Shown here piece by piece: positions 41,736 through 50,709 of a stretch of 64,000 nucleotides of DNA. How positions within the stretch are numbered: the stretch's first letter is position 1; each line of letters opens with the position of its first letter. Made by a program: the position numbers and the translations under genes. The DNA is taken from contig BGKB01000219.1 of assembly GCA_003116975.1 (NCBI GenBank), positions 24,225 through 88,224 of the forward strand, read 5' to 3'. Source of the stretch: Aurantiochytrium sp. KH105. Its lineage: Eukaryota > Sar > Bigyra > Thraustochytrida > Thraustochytriidae. A model generated the notes under the pieces. The model was not told where the DNA came from and ran no database searches. It worked only from the letters and a program-made list of their open reading frames with translations.

Positions 41736-43235
41736 ATGAACATGAAAGGGCAGGTGCAGCGCAGCGTGCGCGTGCTGCGAAGGTCAGACCGCGAGGGCGT
41801 CATCCCGCGGGAAGTCCTCATGCACGCGCGCGGTATTGTGTTCATGACGCAAATCAAGGGCGCGTGGCTCTTTAGCGGAACCTTGGGCACCGGCATCTTC
41901 ATGAAGCGACTGAGCGCGAGCAAATGGAGCCCGCCGGCGTCCATTGTCATGACGAGCGTGGGCGTAGGCCTTCAGGCAGGAGGCCAAAAGGCCGACATTG
42001 TCATTGTGCTCAACGACGATAATTCTGTGCGGGCCTTTGAATCGCATGGCCAGCTCAAGCTTGGCGGAGATTATGCGATATCGGCCGGGCCGTTGGGGCG
42101 CACCATCAAGGCCGAGTTTGCCCTTTCGGGCCAGGGCTTTAGCGGTATGTTCTCGTATAGCATGAGTCAGGGCTTCTTTGCTGGCGTCTCCTTGGAGGGC
42201 GTCCTTCTCGTCTCTCGCGCCACGGACAATCGTGGCTTTTATGGCACAAGGAATGCGCACCTGCGCAACATCGTACGCGGTGATGTAAGCGTGCCTTCGG
42301 GCCTCAAGGCCGAGCTCGTGGCGGTGCTGCAGCACGTGCTCACCAATCTGTGCACTGGACGAGCGTTTGAGGACGGCCTCGATGATTTGCGCAACAACCC
42401 TGAGCTCATGGCTTCCCTCACGCAGGACGACGCCGATCTTGCCGGCGACCCCAGGCCGAATCCGCGGGACGACGACGATCTCGTGCGCAAGCAGCGCCAG
42501 CAGAAAAAGGCGCAGGCGCCCTCGTCGTCGTCGCCTTCGCCTTCGCCGCCCCCGCCCCCGCCCCCGCCCCCGCAACCACAACCCTTGGCCAAGCAGCAGC
42601 AACAGCAGCAGCCAAAGCAGGCTCCTTCATCCTCGCACTTGACCCGTCGCATGACGGACGAGGAGCACGCCATGGCAGCAGATGGGAGAAATATTCTAGC
42701 GGGCGCACTCGATATGCATAGTCGCCAGGCCTCCGCATCGCCCTCCTCCTCCTCTGCACAAGCCCAGTACCCCGCTTTTGATTCCTCGGACGATCTCCTT
42801 GGACTTGAAAATTACTATGCGCAAGCAGGTGCGCAGTCATCACAACAAGCGTCCCCACCGCCGCCGCCGCCGCCGCCGCCATCATCGTCGCAAAAGCAAG
42901 CCCAACAGCCCCAACCTCGGGCGTTGGCGTCGGGATCGTCTTCGGCGCGACACTCTGCGGGAAGCGCAGGGTTTGCACCGCGGTCCCTCGAGGCGCCTCT
43001 GGCATATGGTTCGACCAAGATCTTTGCGACCAAGGATCATGTAGTGAATGAGAGCGACCCTGCCATGACCGCTCACAATATCATCACGGTCCGTAGGGGT
43101 GACCCTCTCTTTTTGCTAGATGGAAGCCTGCAGACAGGCATGCCTTACCCCTACGCTGACTACGTTTCAGTCCAGCGTCTCTCCGATGGGCACTCTGGCA
43201 AGGTCTCCAAGTATTGCCTAGCGTATTCCTTGTAA
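41736..43235 (+). CDS. SYLF (Ysc84) domain protein with SH3-like C-terminus
   Basis: 499 residues from the ATG at 41736 (the frame upstream begins with GTG at 41640). Seen: the SYLF domain (about 15-210) with IPREVLMHARGIVFM, GAWLFSGTLGTGI, ADIVIVLNDDNSVRAFE and GYGTRNAHLRNI-like blocks, then a Gln/Ser/Pro-rich linker with poly-Pro runs, and a C-terminal SH3-like stretch (HNIITVRRGDPLFLLDG...YADYVSVQRLSDGHSGKVSKYC). Known: SYLF binds phosphoinositides, and with SH3 it occurs in Ysc84/SH3YL1, which link endocytosis or membrane ruffles to actin. The SH3 assignment is less certain than the SYLF one. No intron; CAG-rich leader. Confidence 0.85.
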   Translation: MNMKGQVQRSVRVLRRSDREGVIPREVLMHARGIVFMTQIKGAWLFSGTLGTGIFMKRLSASKWSPPASIVMTSVGVGLQAGGQKADIVIVLNDDNSVRAFESHGQLKLGGDYAISAGPLGRTIKAEFALSGQGFSGMFSYSMSQGFFAGVSLEGVLLVSRATDNRGFYGTRNAHLRNIVRGDVSVPSGLKAELVAVLQHVLTNLCTGRAFEDGLDDLRNNPELMASLTQDDADLAGDPRPNPRDDDDLVRKQRQQKKAQAPSSSSPSPSPPPPPPPPPQPQPLAKQQQQQQPKQAPSSSHLTRRMTDEEHAMAADGRNILAGALDMHSRQASASPSSSSAQAQYPAFDSSDDLLGLENYYAQAGAQSSQQASPPPPPPPPPSSSQKQAQQPQPRALASGSSSARHSAGSAGFAPRSLEAPLAYGSTKIFATKDHVVNESDPAMTAHNIITVRRGDPLFLLDGSLQTGMPYPYADYVSVQRLSDGHSGKVSKYCLAYSL

Positions 43236-43559
43236 TGTGTGATACATAGTAGAAGTCTGACAAACCGAGGCCATCTTCTTCATTGCTGATTGTGTGATTG
43301 TCCTCGGTCCTGTCATGTGGGTGCTCTCGGCGTTTAGCCTACAGGGAGACACAAAAGGTTGCTCTGAAAGCGAAGATTGACCACAACGTTTCATTGTATT
43401 TCGATGACTTGGGTCCGCTGACGAGATTCCGCGATTTCTTTTCACGTATGATTCGCCGCCCCTATCCCTCCGAGGCTTTCAACACTTGCGCCTCAGTGAA
43501 AAGAGAGAAAGAGAATAATAATGATGAAAATGTCGTTGTTGTTATTTTTGTATTTTTTT
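43236..43559. other. Convergent 3' region
   Basis: 324 bases between two converging genes, with a poly-T run just before 43560. Nothing else seen. Confidence 0.4.
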
Positions 43560-45488
43560 TTAAAGACGCGCCTTGCCAGCGCAAATGTCGGCATAGGCCT
43601 CGGCCGTGAGGGGCTTGTACTCTCGCGTGGACGTGTCAAGGTAAAAGAGCGGATCAGAAATGATCGCAGGATCGATGCCATCCTTTGCAAGGTCGACCTT
43701 GCGATGCTTGAAAGTGCCCGTAAGATCCATTTGCGGGAGAATTCGGACAAAGTGAGGGACCGCATAGGTGGCGAGAGAACGATGCACATGGTCAGACAAT
43801 GCCGTCAAGTCGACAGCATCGGCACTCACACCGTCCTTGAGAACGATTGCCGACATGCATGCACGGCCGTCCGGGCTCCCTGGGATCTGGACACCGTAGA
43901 CATTGGCCTCAAGGACGCCCGGGAGCTCTCCGACAACTTGCGCAACCTCGCCCGTTGCCACGTTCTCACCCTTGTATCGAAAGGTGTCGCCAACGCGGTC
44001 AACAAAGTACAAGAAACCGTCGCTGTCATGACGCAGGAGATCACCCGTACGAAAGTAGCTGTCGCCCTTGACGAGAACATCCTTGAGGATCTTCTTGTCA
44101 CTGGCCTCCTTGGAAGTGTAGCCGACGAAGCGGAGACGCTCGTTGTCAGGGTCCATGTAACCAAGCAGCTCGCCGGGCTCGCCCGGGGCGCATTCGATGC
44201 AGAAGCCGGTCTTGGGATCGCGCACGGGCGCCTCATTCTCCACATCATGCTTGACAATCCTGAACTTGGTCAGTTTCTTGATAAAGGGTCCGACGCGACC
44301 AACAGCGCCGACGCGAGAGTGGTCACCGTTTAGCACGCCCCGGCAATGATTCATAAAGGAGATATTGCCCTCCGTGGCGCCGTAGAACTCGCCAATCTCG
44401 GGAACCTGGAAGCGCTCCTGAAAAGGGACCCAGATCTCGCGGCGAAGACCGTTTCCGACGGCCACGCGCACCTTGTGCCGGCGGTCCCAGGGCGAAGGTG
44501 GCGTATTGGCCAGATAACGGAAGAGCTCGCCAATGTACTGTACAGCGGTGACATTGTGCTCCGCGCAGTGCTGGAAAAATCGCGTAGCAGAGAACTTGCG
44601 CGAGATTACAATGGTCGAGCCCACGACGAGCGCGTTGCCAAACCCAATGCCCAGGCCGCTCGAGTGGTAGAGCGGGAGGCAAGTGTAGGTGACATCGTCC
44701 CGCTCTACGCCGAAAACGTTCATGGTGAGGCCCATGGTCATGAGACGCGAGTTGCGGACAACACAGGCCTTGGGCAAGCCCGTCGTGCCACTCGTGTAAA
44801 TGTAGGCTGCTGCCGTGTTCTTGCCCATCTTGGAGCGCCACGCGCGGGGCGACGGCGGCGACGAGGGCGGAAGCTCGTCTTCGAGGCGCTTGGTGATGCC
44901 AAGAATGCCCTGAGCCTCGAACTTGCGCACCGCGTCGTCAAAGGAGAGAATCAATTGAAGGTTGCAGGCGGCAATGCCTTCGGCCACATCGGCCACGGCG
45001 GACTCCACCTCGGCGCCATAAATGAGCGCGCGACACTTGGCCACGTCGAGGCTGTGCAAGAGAGGCTTGGCCTTGTTGTTGCTGTTGATGAGCGCTGCCA
45101 CCATACCCGCCTTGAGGATGCCCAGATAAATGTAGAGGTACGGCATGGAATTGTCCGCAAAGAGAGCCACCACATCGCCTGCAGCGAGACCTTGTGCGCG
45201 GAGCATGTGCGCCACGCGGCTGGCGAGCGCGTCGAGCTGCGCGAATGTCAGGGACTCGCCGCTTTCCGCAAAGATCGCACCGGTCTTGTTGGGCGTCTCG
45301 GCAACATTCTTCTCCCAGAGATCCACAATCGTGGTATCGGCCGGGAGCTTTTCCAAGAACGCGCCCTTGGCGACCTTGGACAGATACTCCACGTCGCTGG
45401 CGATCTGATACTTTTTATCCAGAGCCTTGAGCGCCACCAAACCGGCGCCGGCGCCTGCTGCGATCTTGAGTAAGCGTTTCGAGTCCAT
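43560..45488 (-). CDS. Very-long-chain acyl-CoA synthetase / fatty-acid transport protein (FATP) family
   Basis: 642 residues, usual for the SLC27/FATP family (about 620-690). Seen: a hydrophobic N-terminus (LLKIAAGAGAGLVALKAL) that may anchor it, the AMP-binding motif YIYTSGTTGLPKA (about residue 229), GATEGN (A5-like), and the FATP signature YFRTGDLLRHDSDGFLYFVDRVGDTFRYKGENVATGEV-type block (about 470-505), here shown by TGDL...DRVGDTFR...GEN. Known: these enzymes activate long fatty acids with ATP and CoA, often coupled to uptake, at membranes of ER, peroxisome or plasma membrane. In an oil-rich protist this would serve lipid storage or use (inference). No intron. Confidence 0.92.
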   Translation of the reverse strand: MDSKRLLKIAAGAGAGLVALKALDKKYQIASDVEYLSKVAKGAFLEKLPADTTIVDLWEKNVAETPNKTGAIFAESGESLTFAQLDALASRVAHMLRAQGLAAGDVVALFADNSMPYLYIYLGILKAGMVAALINSNNKAKPLLHSLDVAKCRALIYGAEVESAVADVAEGIAACNLQLILSFDDAVRKFEAQGILGITKRLEDELPPSSPPSPRAWRSKMGKNTAAAYIYTSGTTGLPKACVVRNSRLMTMGLTMNVFGVERDDVTYTCLPLYHSSGLGIGFGNALVVGSTIVISRKFSATRFFQHCAEHNVTAVQYIGELFRYLANTPPSPWDRRHKVRVAVGNGLRREIWVPFQERFQVPEIGEFYGATEGNISFMNHCRGVLNGDHSRVGAVGRVGPFIKKLTKFRIVKHDVENEAPVRDPKTGFCIECAPGEPGELLGYMDPDNERLRFVGYTSKEASDKKILKDVLVKGDSYFRTGDLLRHDSDGFLYFVDRVGDTFRYKGENVATGEVAQVVGELPGVLEANVYGVQIPGSPDGRACMSAIVLKDGVSADAVDLTALSDHVHRSLATYAVPHFVRILPQMDLTGTFKHRKVDLAKDGIDPAIISDPLFYLDTSTREYKPLTAEAYADICAGKARL

Positions 45489-46104
45489 CGTGCCGGGCCG
45501 AGGTCCACGTCAAATTGCAAACGGACCTATGCACGTGTTTGCTTGTCTGCCTGCTTGCTTGCCTGTCTAAGTGCCTGTCTGCTTGCTCGCGTGCGTCCGT
45601 GCGTTCGCGTTCTGCGGCATGACGGCGGCGCTGGTCCCAGGTCGAGGCGGGCTGGCCCATTTCGCAGATGCCGTCCGACACCGGCCACAGAGGGGGGTTA
45701 TACTAGTAACAGTAAGGCCGCGTCCAAGGCGTTGCAGATCTCCCGAAGCGGCGCCGCTGGGGACTGACAGTCTGAGTGAGAGACCGCACGTGTGCAGCTA
45801 GCTAGCTAGCTGCAGCTGCAGCTGCAGACCGCCGCTTGTTGTGCTGCTTGTGCTGCTTGTGCTTCTTGCGCTGCTCGTGCTGATGCTTGTGCTGCTTGTG
45901 CTGCTTGTGCCGCTGGTGCTGCTTGTTTTGCTTGTGCTGCTTGTGCCGCTGGTGCTAGTGATGCTGGTGGCAGCAGTGGCATGGCCGTGCCGCAGCCGCA
46001 CCGGGGGACCTGAACTCTGGATCCGCACCCGCCACACCACTAACGAAAAACAGCCAGGATCCAAGTTAGGGAAAAAAAAATCTTCTTTTTTCGTCACAAA
46101 GAAT
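45489..46104. other. Spacer between the acyl-CoA synthetase and the tRNA
   Basis: Contains a CTTGTGCTG/GCTTGTGCT-type repeat (45840-45960) and the AGCTAGCTAGCTGCAGCTGCAG palindromic run near 45797-45825. A hairpin-bearing tRNA-like stretch (about 46000-46045) is described under rejected items. No gene. Confidence 0.45.
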
Positions 46105-46112
46105 AAAAAAAA
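46105..46112 (-). terminator. RNA polymerase III terminator of tRNA-Gly
   Basis: T8 on the minus strand, 5 nt after the tRNA 3' end, the usual pol III stop signal. Confidence 0.8.
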
Positions 46113-46117
46113 TAACC

Positions 46118-46188
46118 AGCGCAAACCGGGAATCGAACCCGGGGCCTTCGCATGGGAAACGAAGATTTTACCACTAAACCATTTGCGC
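46118..46188 (-). tRNA. tRNA-Gly(CCC): tRNA-Gly, anticodon CCC
   Basis: 71 nt without CCA. Acceptor stem GCGCAAA/TTTGCGC; D arm containing box A (TGGTTTAGTGG); anticodon stem TTCGT/GCGAA with loop TTCCCAT giving anticodon CCC (reads GGG); T arm CCGGG-TTCGATT-CCCGG containing box B. No intron. The acceptor sequence is like the cytosolic yeast tRNA-Gly. The discriminator base is T where eukaryotic tRNA-Gly usually has A; the base before the 5' G is A and could pair with it. Confidence 0.95.
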
Positions 46189-46268
46189 TCGTTCCACGTG
46201 GTATTAGTACGAAAACGAAGACAAGAATATAAACAAACATACTTGAAACAGCAACTTTACATACATTG

Positions 46269-47756
46269 TCACGCATCTGCAGCATCAGACTCGGCATCCG
46301 AATCGTACACGACGAACCATTCGCCCGTAGCAATATCTCGTGAAGCAACAAGAGCCATACCGCTGCCATTCCCGTCTTCGTCTTCAAGTTCAACCACCTG
46401 AGCATTTGCACGGCTTCCCTTGGACGTGGGGAGCTCACAATCGGGCATGTCCTGCTCGCGGACGATGATCGTCCCTGCTGAGATAGCAGCCGCAGCGTAA
46501 AATCCATCCTGATTGACAAAATCTGCTTCCTGCGCTCGCGCGTCCTCTTGAAGATAAAAATCCCGAGCATAACTCACAGACGGCTCCAATGCGGCGGGCA
46601 GCGCGGTCTCGTGCCACCACAGACGCGTGTTCACCGCAATTAGATCCCCGGGCCCACAAGCAATAGCAAACTTATCATCCGCTCGAAGACCGCTTCCCTG
46701 GCGCTGCACAAGCTCGTCGGTGGGGCGGAGAAACCAATGCTTGGAGCCAGACACCTGGATGTGAAAGGTGCCGTCATGAGGAACGTCGTCCGTGTGCTCA
46801 CGGCGACCACGCAGAGGCTGTCCATCGCTGGGCTGGTGACAGCCTGCAAAGAACCATATCGAGTCGCTATGACTCTTTGCGAACGGGACACCGACGAGAG
46901 GCAGACCTTTGGGCACGGTCTTGGCAATAAAAGAGGCATACCAGCTTGGACTTGACACCGTAACAAGCTCTTGGTTGGCCTGTCGCAGAGCCTCTTGCTG
47001 GCCTGGTACCTGGCCGTTCTCCACACACCATGTTGCCTGCGAGGCGGCGTCGAGTCCATGCCAGGTATCCTCCAAGTCAACCTCGTTCACCTCGACTGGA
47101 GAAACGGCGCCCCGCACAACGACCAGCGCCGCCTGCGCAAAGACTGCGCCCGCATCGGCCCGTGACGTCGCCACGAAGCGCCTCGCGCTACGGCGCCGCG
47201 CAGCGCGCCCAGCCTCCATCGATGGCGCGCCACCAAGAGATTTCGTCTTTGCCACCCACCACTGGTCGTCAAATCGGGCGATAGTGGTCGCAAAAAAATG
47301 ATGAAAAAAAATCGTCACCCTGTCGAACGAAGAAGGTCGCGTGGTTCTTGGCTCTGGTGTAACGATGTCGGCATAGGCTTCGCGCTCGAGCTTTCCAGTG
47401 GCATCGACAGCCAGCGCCGAGTCGAACTTGAGCATATGAAGTGTAGCGACGGAGTCTGACCACATATGGCACATTCCCGGGCCCAACAAGGACCTTTCAC
47501 ATTTCCTCCCGTCTCGCCATTGGTCATGCAGATCATCAGGAATCACAACGTCCTCATTGGCAAGGACAAGAATACAACGTCCGAGTAGATATTTGGGTCC
47601 GGCGTGAGGTGCACCAGCAGCTTCACGGACTGCCGCGTCCTTTTGCTTGCTCAAGCGCAATGATTCGACATTGACGACTTCTTCCGTGTCACCAGCGCGC
47701 AGGGTCGAAGCGAATGATTTGGCACGAACTTCTTGTGTCCGTATCCACGCGCCGCT
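46269..47756 (-). CDS. JmjC/cupin-type Fe(II)/2-oxoglutarate oxygenase with SET-like tail, 5' end damaged or unresolved
   Basis: Open to a TGA at 47757-47759 with no ATG in a plausible position (the first apparent start, 47660, is TTG). Seen: a double-stranded beta-helix core with HTD (near 46791) as the iron HxD pair, GTFHIQVSGSKHWFL, ACGPGDLIAVNTRLWWHE with WWH as the distal His (near 46612), then a tail (46269-46560) whose GFYAAAAISAG...ANAQVVELEDEDG...ALVASRDIATGEWFVVYDSD resembles the end of a SET domain. Known: JmjC enzymes hydroxylate or demethylate proteins. Which substrate cannot be said. The missing start suggests a frameshift or an unrecognised 5' exon. Confidence 0.65.
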   Translation of the reverse strand, partial: SGAWIRTQEVRAKSFASTLRAGDTEEVVNVESLRLSKQKDAAVREAAGAPHAGPKYLLGRCILVLANEDVVIPDDLHDQWRDGRKCERSLLGPGMCHMWSDSVATLHMLKFDSALAVDATGKLEREAYADIVTPEPRTTRPSSFDRVTIFFHHFFATTIARFDDQWWVAKTKSLGGAPSMEAGRAARRRSARRFVATSRADAGAVFAQAALVVVRGAVSPVEVNEVDLEDTWHGLDAASQATWCVENGQVPGQQEALRQANQELVTVSSPSWYASFIAKTVPKGLPLVGVPFAKSHSDSIWFFAGCHQPSDGQPLRGRREHTDDVPHDGTFHIQVSGSKHWFLRPTDELVQRQGSGLRADDKFAIACGPGDLIAVNTRLWWHETALPAALEPSVSYARDFYLQEDARAQEADFVNQDGFYAAAAISAGTIIVREQDMPDCELPTSKGSRANAQVVELEDEDGNGSGMALVASRDIATGEWFVVYDSDAESDAADA

Positions 47757-48018
47757 TCAACGCCAAGCATTGCGTCCCACTGGTTTGCGAAGCGTCCATA
47801 CGGGTTCCGCCATTCCAAACTACCACGTCGATATCATCGTTGCATGAGCGAGGCAGGATATTCCGCAAAGCACCAGAGGTAGGACGTACAACAGGTGGTG
47901 CGCAAACGAGCTTCGTGTTCATATCATCGCCTTTTAGGAGCCGATTCTTGGGCGAGACGTTATTTTTGATAGCTAAGCGAAAGTCCTCGTTGAACGAGAG
48001 GCGCTTTGCGTGCGCCAC
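47689..48018 (-). other. Possible 5' coding segment of the JmjC gene in another frame
   Basis: A 109-codon frame (first codon GTG, inner ATG in GDDMNTKLV) runs up to and overlaps the JmjC frame, but out of phase. No pair of splice sites I could find brings them into one frame. Another short frame in the same place reads WRNPYGRFANQWDAML. Either a sequence error or pseudogene decay would explain it. Confidence is low. Confidence 0.3.
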
Positions 48019-48156
48019 AATGCCAGTCTAGCAAGCAATCTACGCGCACTTGCGTACGGGCACACAAACTCTGGCGCGCTCAACTAACGCTTCGTGTTGA
48101 ATTTGCTGATTGACAACAAAGCCGACCTCGACCACCTTGGCGTCCAACGCGCTCAA

Positions 48157-49344
48157 CTAGCAAAGCGTCTCATTCATGGTTGATGATGATGGAGGCAAAG
48201 TGAGCATCTTGTACTTCTCCTCACCACCAAATATTGTTTGTAGGCGATCAAGGTACACGTGAAACATGCCGCCAAGCCCATAAGGAATGGCGCCTTCGTG
48301 AGAAATGTCCCGCAAGGTCAGCAATCCACCTTGTCTCTCCTCGTGCATCCGGCTCAGGGTCTCGGGAAGGAAGCTCGTCCAGAGAAAGAGACCTTCGGAT
48401 CATTTGGAGAGAGTCTTGGCGCAAGAAGCAACGTCGTTTGGTTCCACAACATCACTCATGTCATGTAACAAATGCTCGATGTGAAGCTCGATGTCGCGAA
48501 GGTTTTCTTCGTCCTCGAGCTCCAGCACTTTAGAATCGAGGCTGTTGTTGGTGATACCGCGTCGAATCTCGCATCCGGGGCGTGTGCTCACGACCAAGCT
48601 GAGCCATGCTGGCATCACGTCCTTCCACGTGCAAATGACCTCCCGCAAAAAATCGTCGCTCTTGCTGCACTTGTTGAGAGCGTTGAGCACGACCACTTGT
48701 CGCATCTGGCCTGAGCCGAGCTTGTTCAAAGGATCGACAAGAATTGTCTTGAAAAGACCCGCCAGCGTCTTTTCTCGAAGACCCTCCAAGCTTACTTGAT
48801 CGAGTGCTTCAGGGTAATGAGACACGGTCTGACACAGTTGCCAAGCAATGCTCAGAACGGCTTCAGCAGGTGAAGCCGCGGTCCCGTCATCGTGTCGAAA
48901 GAAATGGTACGCTGCCACCAGGATGAGCGAGCGCTCTTTCTTGCTTCGACGCCATAAGCTACGCACCCGAGACGACTTTCGGCGCGGCTCTATGCTCTCT
49001 TTAGCATCTACGTTGGTCATGAAAGCGCCACCACGATGACAAAGCTCGGCCATGATGACACTTTTGCCGACGTCGCCGTCGCCCACAAGAATGAAGACAG
49101 CACTCTGTTTCTTGTTGCACCAGTCGTAAAGCTCGTCAAGAGTTTGACGCCGCGTGCCGACAGTGTAGCTTTCTGCCTTTTCTCTGGCCCATGCCTCGGA
49201 GCTGCAGGGGCGCAACCGAGGACGAATGCGGCACATGAGGGGTGTCAGATCCGACGAGGCCTCTGGGAAATCGATGCGTGACCATATTGTGCCGACAAGA
49301 CGCGTTATGGCTTCGTCCGACAGTGTCGATAGATCATCGGGTGA
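48157..49344 (-). pseudogene. NACHT (STAND NTPase) part of a broken TIR-NACHT gene
   Basis: In frame with the TIR gene upstream but separated from it by TAG (49345-49347). The 36 codons between that stop and the first in-frame ATG (49236) read as plausible protein, so the break is inside the gene. Seen: Walker A VGDGDVGKSV, then VVVLNALNKC where STAND proteins have a DxxDE-type Walker B (both acids are Asn), then VVSTRPG. A second in-frame stop, TGA (48400-48402), interrupts a stretch ending KTLSK-stop-SEGLFLWTSF that matches the NACHT-end pattern. After the frame ends at TAG (48157-48159) no sensor repeats follow. This is a decayed NLR-like gene unless both stops are read through. Confidence 0.8.
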
Positions 49345-50193
49345 CTATTGATTGAGAGCAAGTTGGAATTGCCCCTTCCATTGGGTCACGGCATCGGCCA
49401 TGGTCGGTTCTAGCGCAGCGACCACAATCCGATCTGCGCGGTTCTCGCGGGCGTCCAGAAATTCCCGGACGCATTTCTCGCGGCGGTCTCCTCGGTTCAC
49501 CTTGTCCATGTACCCCTCGGTTGCGAGGACGAGGAAGACCTTGGATAATGCAATACCTTGTGACACGCTCTCGTCGGCGCTTTGCAACACTTCCTCTTCG
49601 TCGAGCCATATTTTAAAATCATGTTGGTCTTTGAGGCGCTTGGCGATCTCTTTTGCCATGTCGCACGCGTCCCTGTCGTAAGAAATGTATGCGTCAAAAA
49701 TCTTGCGGAGGTGCTTGCCGCTTCCCTTGAGTTGGATTTGGTCGAGAAGATGAGAAAGAATGGCTGTTTCAGGCTCGCAAAAGTCAAAGTGAACCTCGTC
49801 GGCCATACGATAGCTAATTGCACCGTGCCACGTCCTTTGAAAGATCATGGCCTTGTCCACTATGACTGGAACGAGAGCATGGGGCAGCTTGCGAGCTACG
49901 ACCTCGACGAGTGATTTATTCCACTGCAATGCTGCGCTCACTACCATCGCGGCCACGTTTGCAACCTTGGCTTCCTCTTTCGCCTCTGCGACGTGGCTCG
50001 CGGTGCGAACGGGCAAGCGAAGGTGAGGTTGGATCCTGTCGATCAAAGCTTTGGCTGCTCGCCCATCTGCCGGGTCGTAGACCACGAGGACAGCAATGCT
50101 CGCAGGTAGCACCATTTTCGGCTCACCCTCGAAACGTACTTCATCGTCGTAACCTCTCTTGAAGAGCGCAAGAAAGCGCGTCGTCCAACTCAT
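49345..50193 (-). CDS. TIR-domain protein (N-terminal part of a broken TIR-NACHT gene)
   Basis: 282 residues from the ATG at 50193 (the frame up to 50421 begins with ATG too but codes for unlike, low-complexity sequence). Seen: a C-terminal TIR domain (about 160-275) with FDAYISYDRDA, FKIWLDEEEVL, SQGIALSKVFLVLA and KCVREFL. The Glu in that last block sits where TIR NADases carry their catalytic Glu. The N-terminal half (AVLVVYDPADGRAAKAL...AAMVVSAALQ...VPVIVD) looks like a degenerate second TIR-like fold, a weak call. Known: TIR domains cleave NAD or signal in immunity and cell death. If the TAG at 49345 is used, the product is a stand-alone TIR protein; otherwise it is the head of TIR-NACHT. 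Confidence 0.75.
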   Translation of the reverse strand: MSWTTRFLALFKRGYDDEVRFEGEPKMVLPASIAVLVVYDPADGRAAKALIDRIQPHLRLPVRTASHVAEAKEEAKVANVAAMVVSAALQWNKSLVEVVARKLPHALVPVIVDKAMIFQRTWHGAISYRMADEVHFDFCEPETAILSHLLDQIQLKGSGKHLRKIFDAYISYDRDACDMAKEIAKRLKDQHDFKIWLDEEEVLQSADESVSQGIALSKVFLVLATEGYMDKVNRGDRREKCVREFLDARENRADRIVVAALEPTMADAVTQWKGQFQLALNQ

Positions 50194-50709
50194 GACAGTT
50201 TCCGCTGTTGGGCCGTGGTCGCGATCCTTGACCTCGTCGTCCTCCTCGTCCTCGCGCGGGCTCGCGCCCTCGCCGCGAGCCTGCTCTTGTTTGGCGCGGC
50301 CAGCCCCGCGGCCAAGTCCTATGTTCAAACGCGTTTGCGTGTGCTCAGGGACAAAGGGGGAGAAAAAAAAACAAAAAAGAAAACATTCAACACCGGGACT
50401 TCGCGTGCAGTCCCCTATCACACTACTAACCCGGCCCTACGTGACTTTTCTGCTCAGTGCGAATGAGATGAGGAGTTGCCCACGTGGTATGATCGAATGT
50501 GAAAGATTTGAGAGTTTTGATCTTATATATTACTAGTTCAAAGTTGGCCACTTTCCCAAAAAGTATGATCGTTGCGAAGCCGTGCGCCACGCGGCGGCGG
50601 CGCCGGGCAATCGCATGAATCCTTATGTAATAGTTGTCAGAAAATGTCTGGCCCCTCGAGAAGACGTAAGTCGAACATGAGAAGCAAAGCGAAAACTGGT
50701 AACTATGTT

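Noticed and set aside
44346-45473. 375-codon plus-strand frame opposite the acyl-CoA synthetase
   Set aside because: Antisense shadow of a conserved enzyme.
48157-50193. Stop-codon reassignment as the reason for in-frame TAG and TGA
   Set aside because: The BTB-WD40 gene ends at TAG and UGDH and the lipase end at TGA at family-expected positions, so both are real stops in this genome.
50371-50440. tRNA-like stretch on the minus strand (also about 46000-46045) with a hairpin and T-rich end
   Set aside because: A stem of 5-6 bp and box-A-like bases are present, but no acceptor stem or proper T arm can be folded. At best a tRNA-derived relic.
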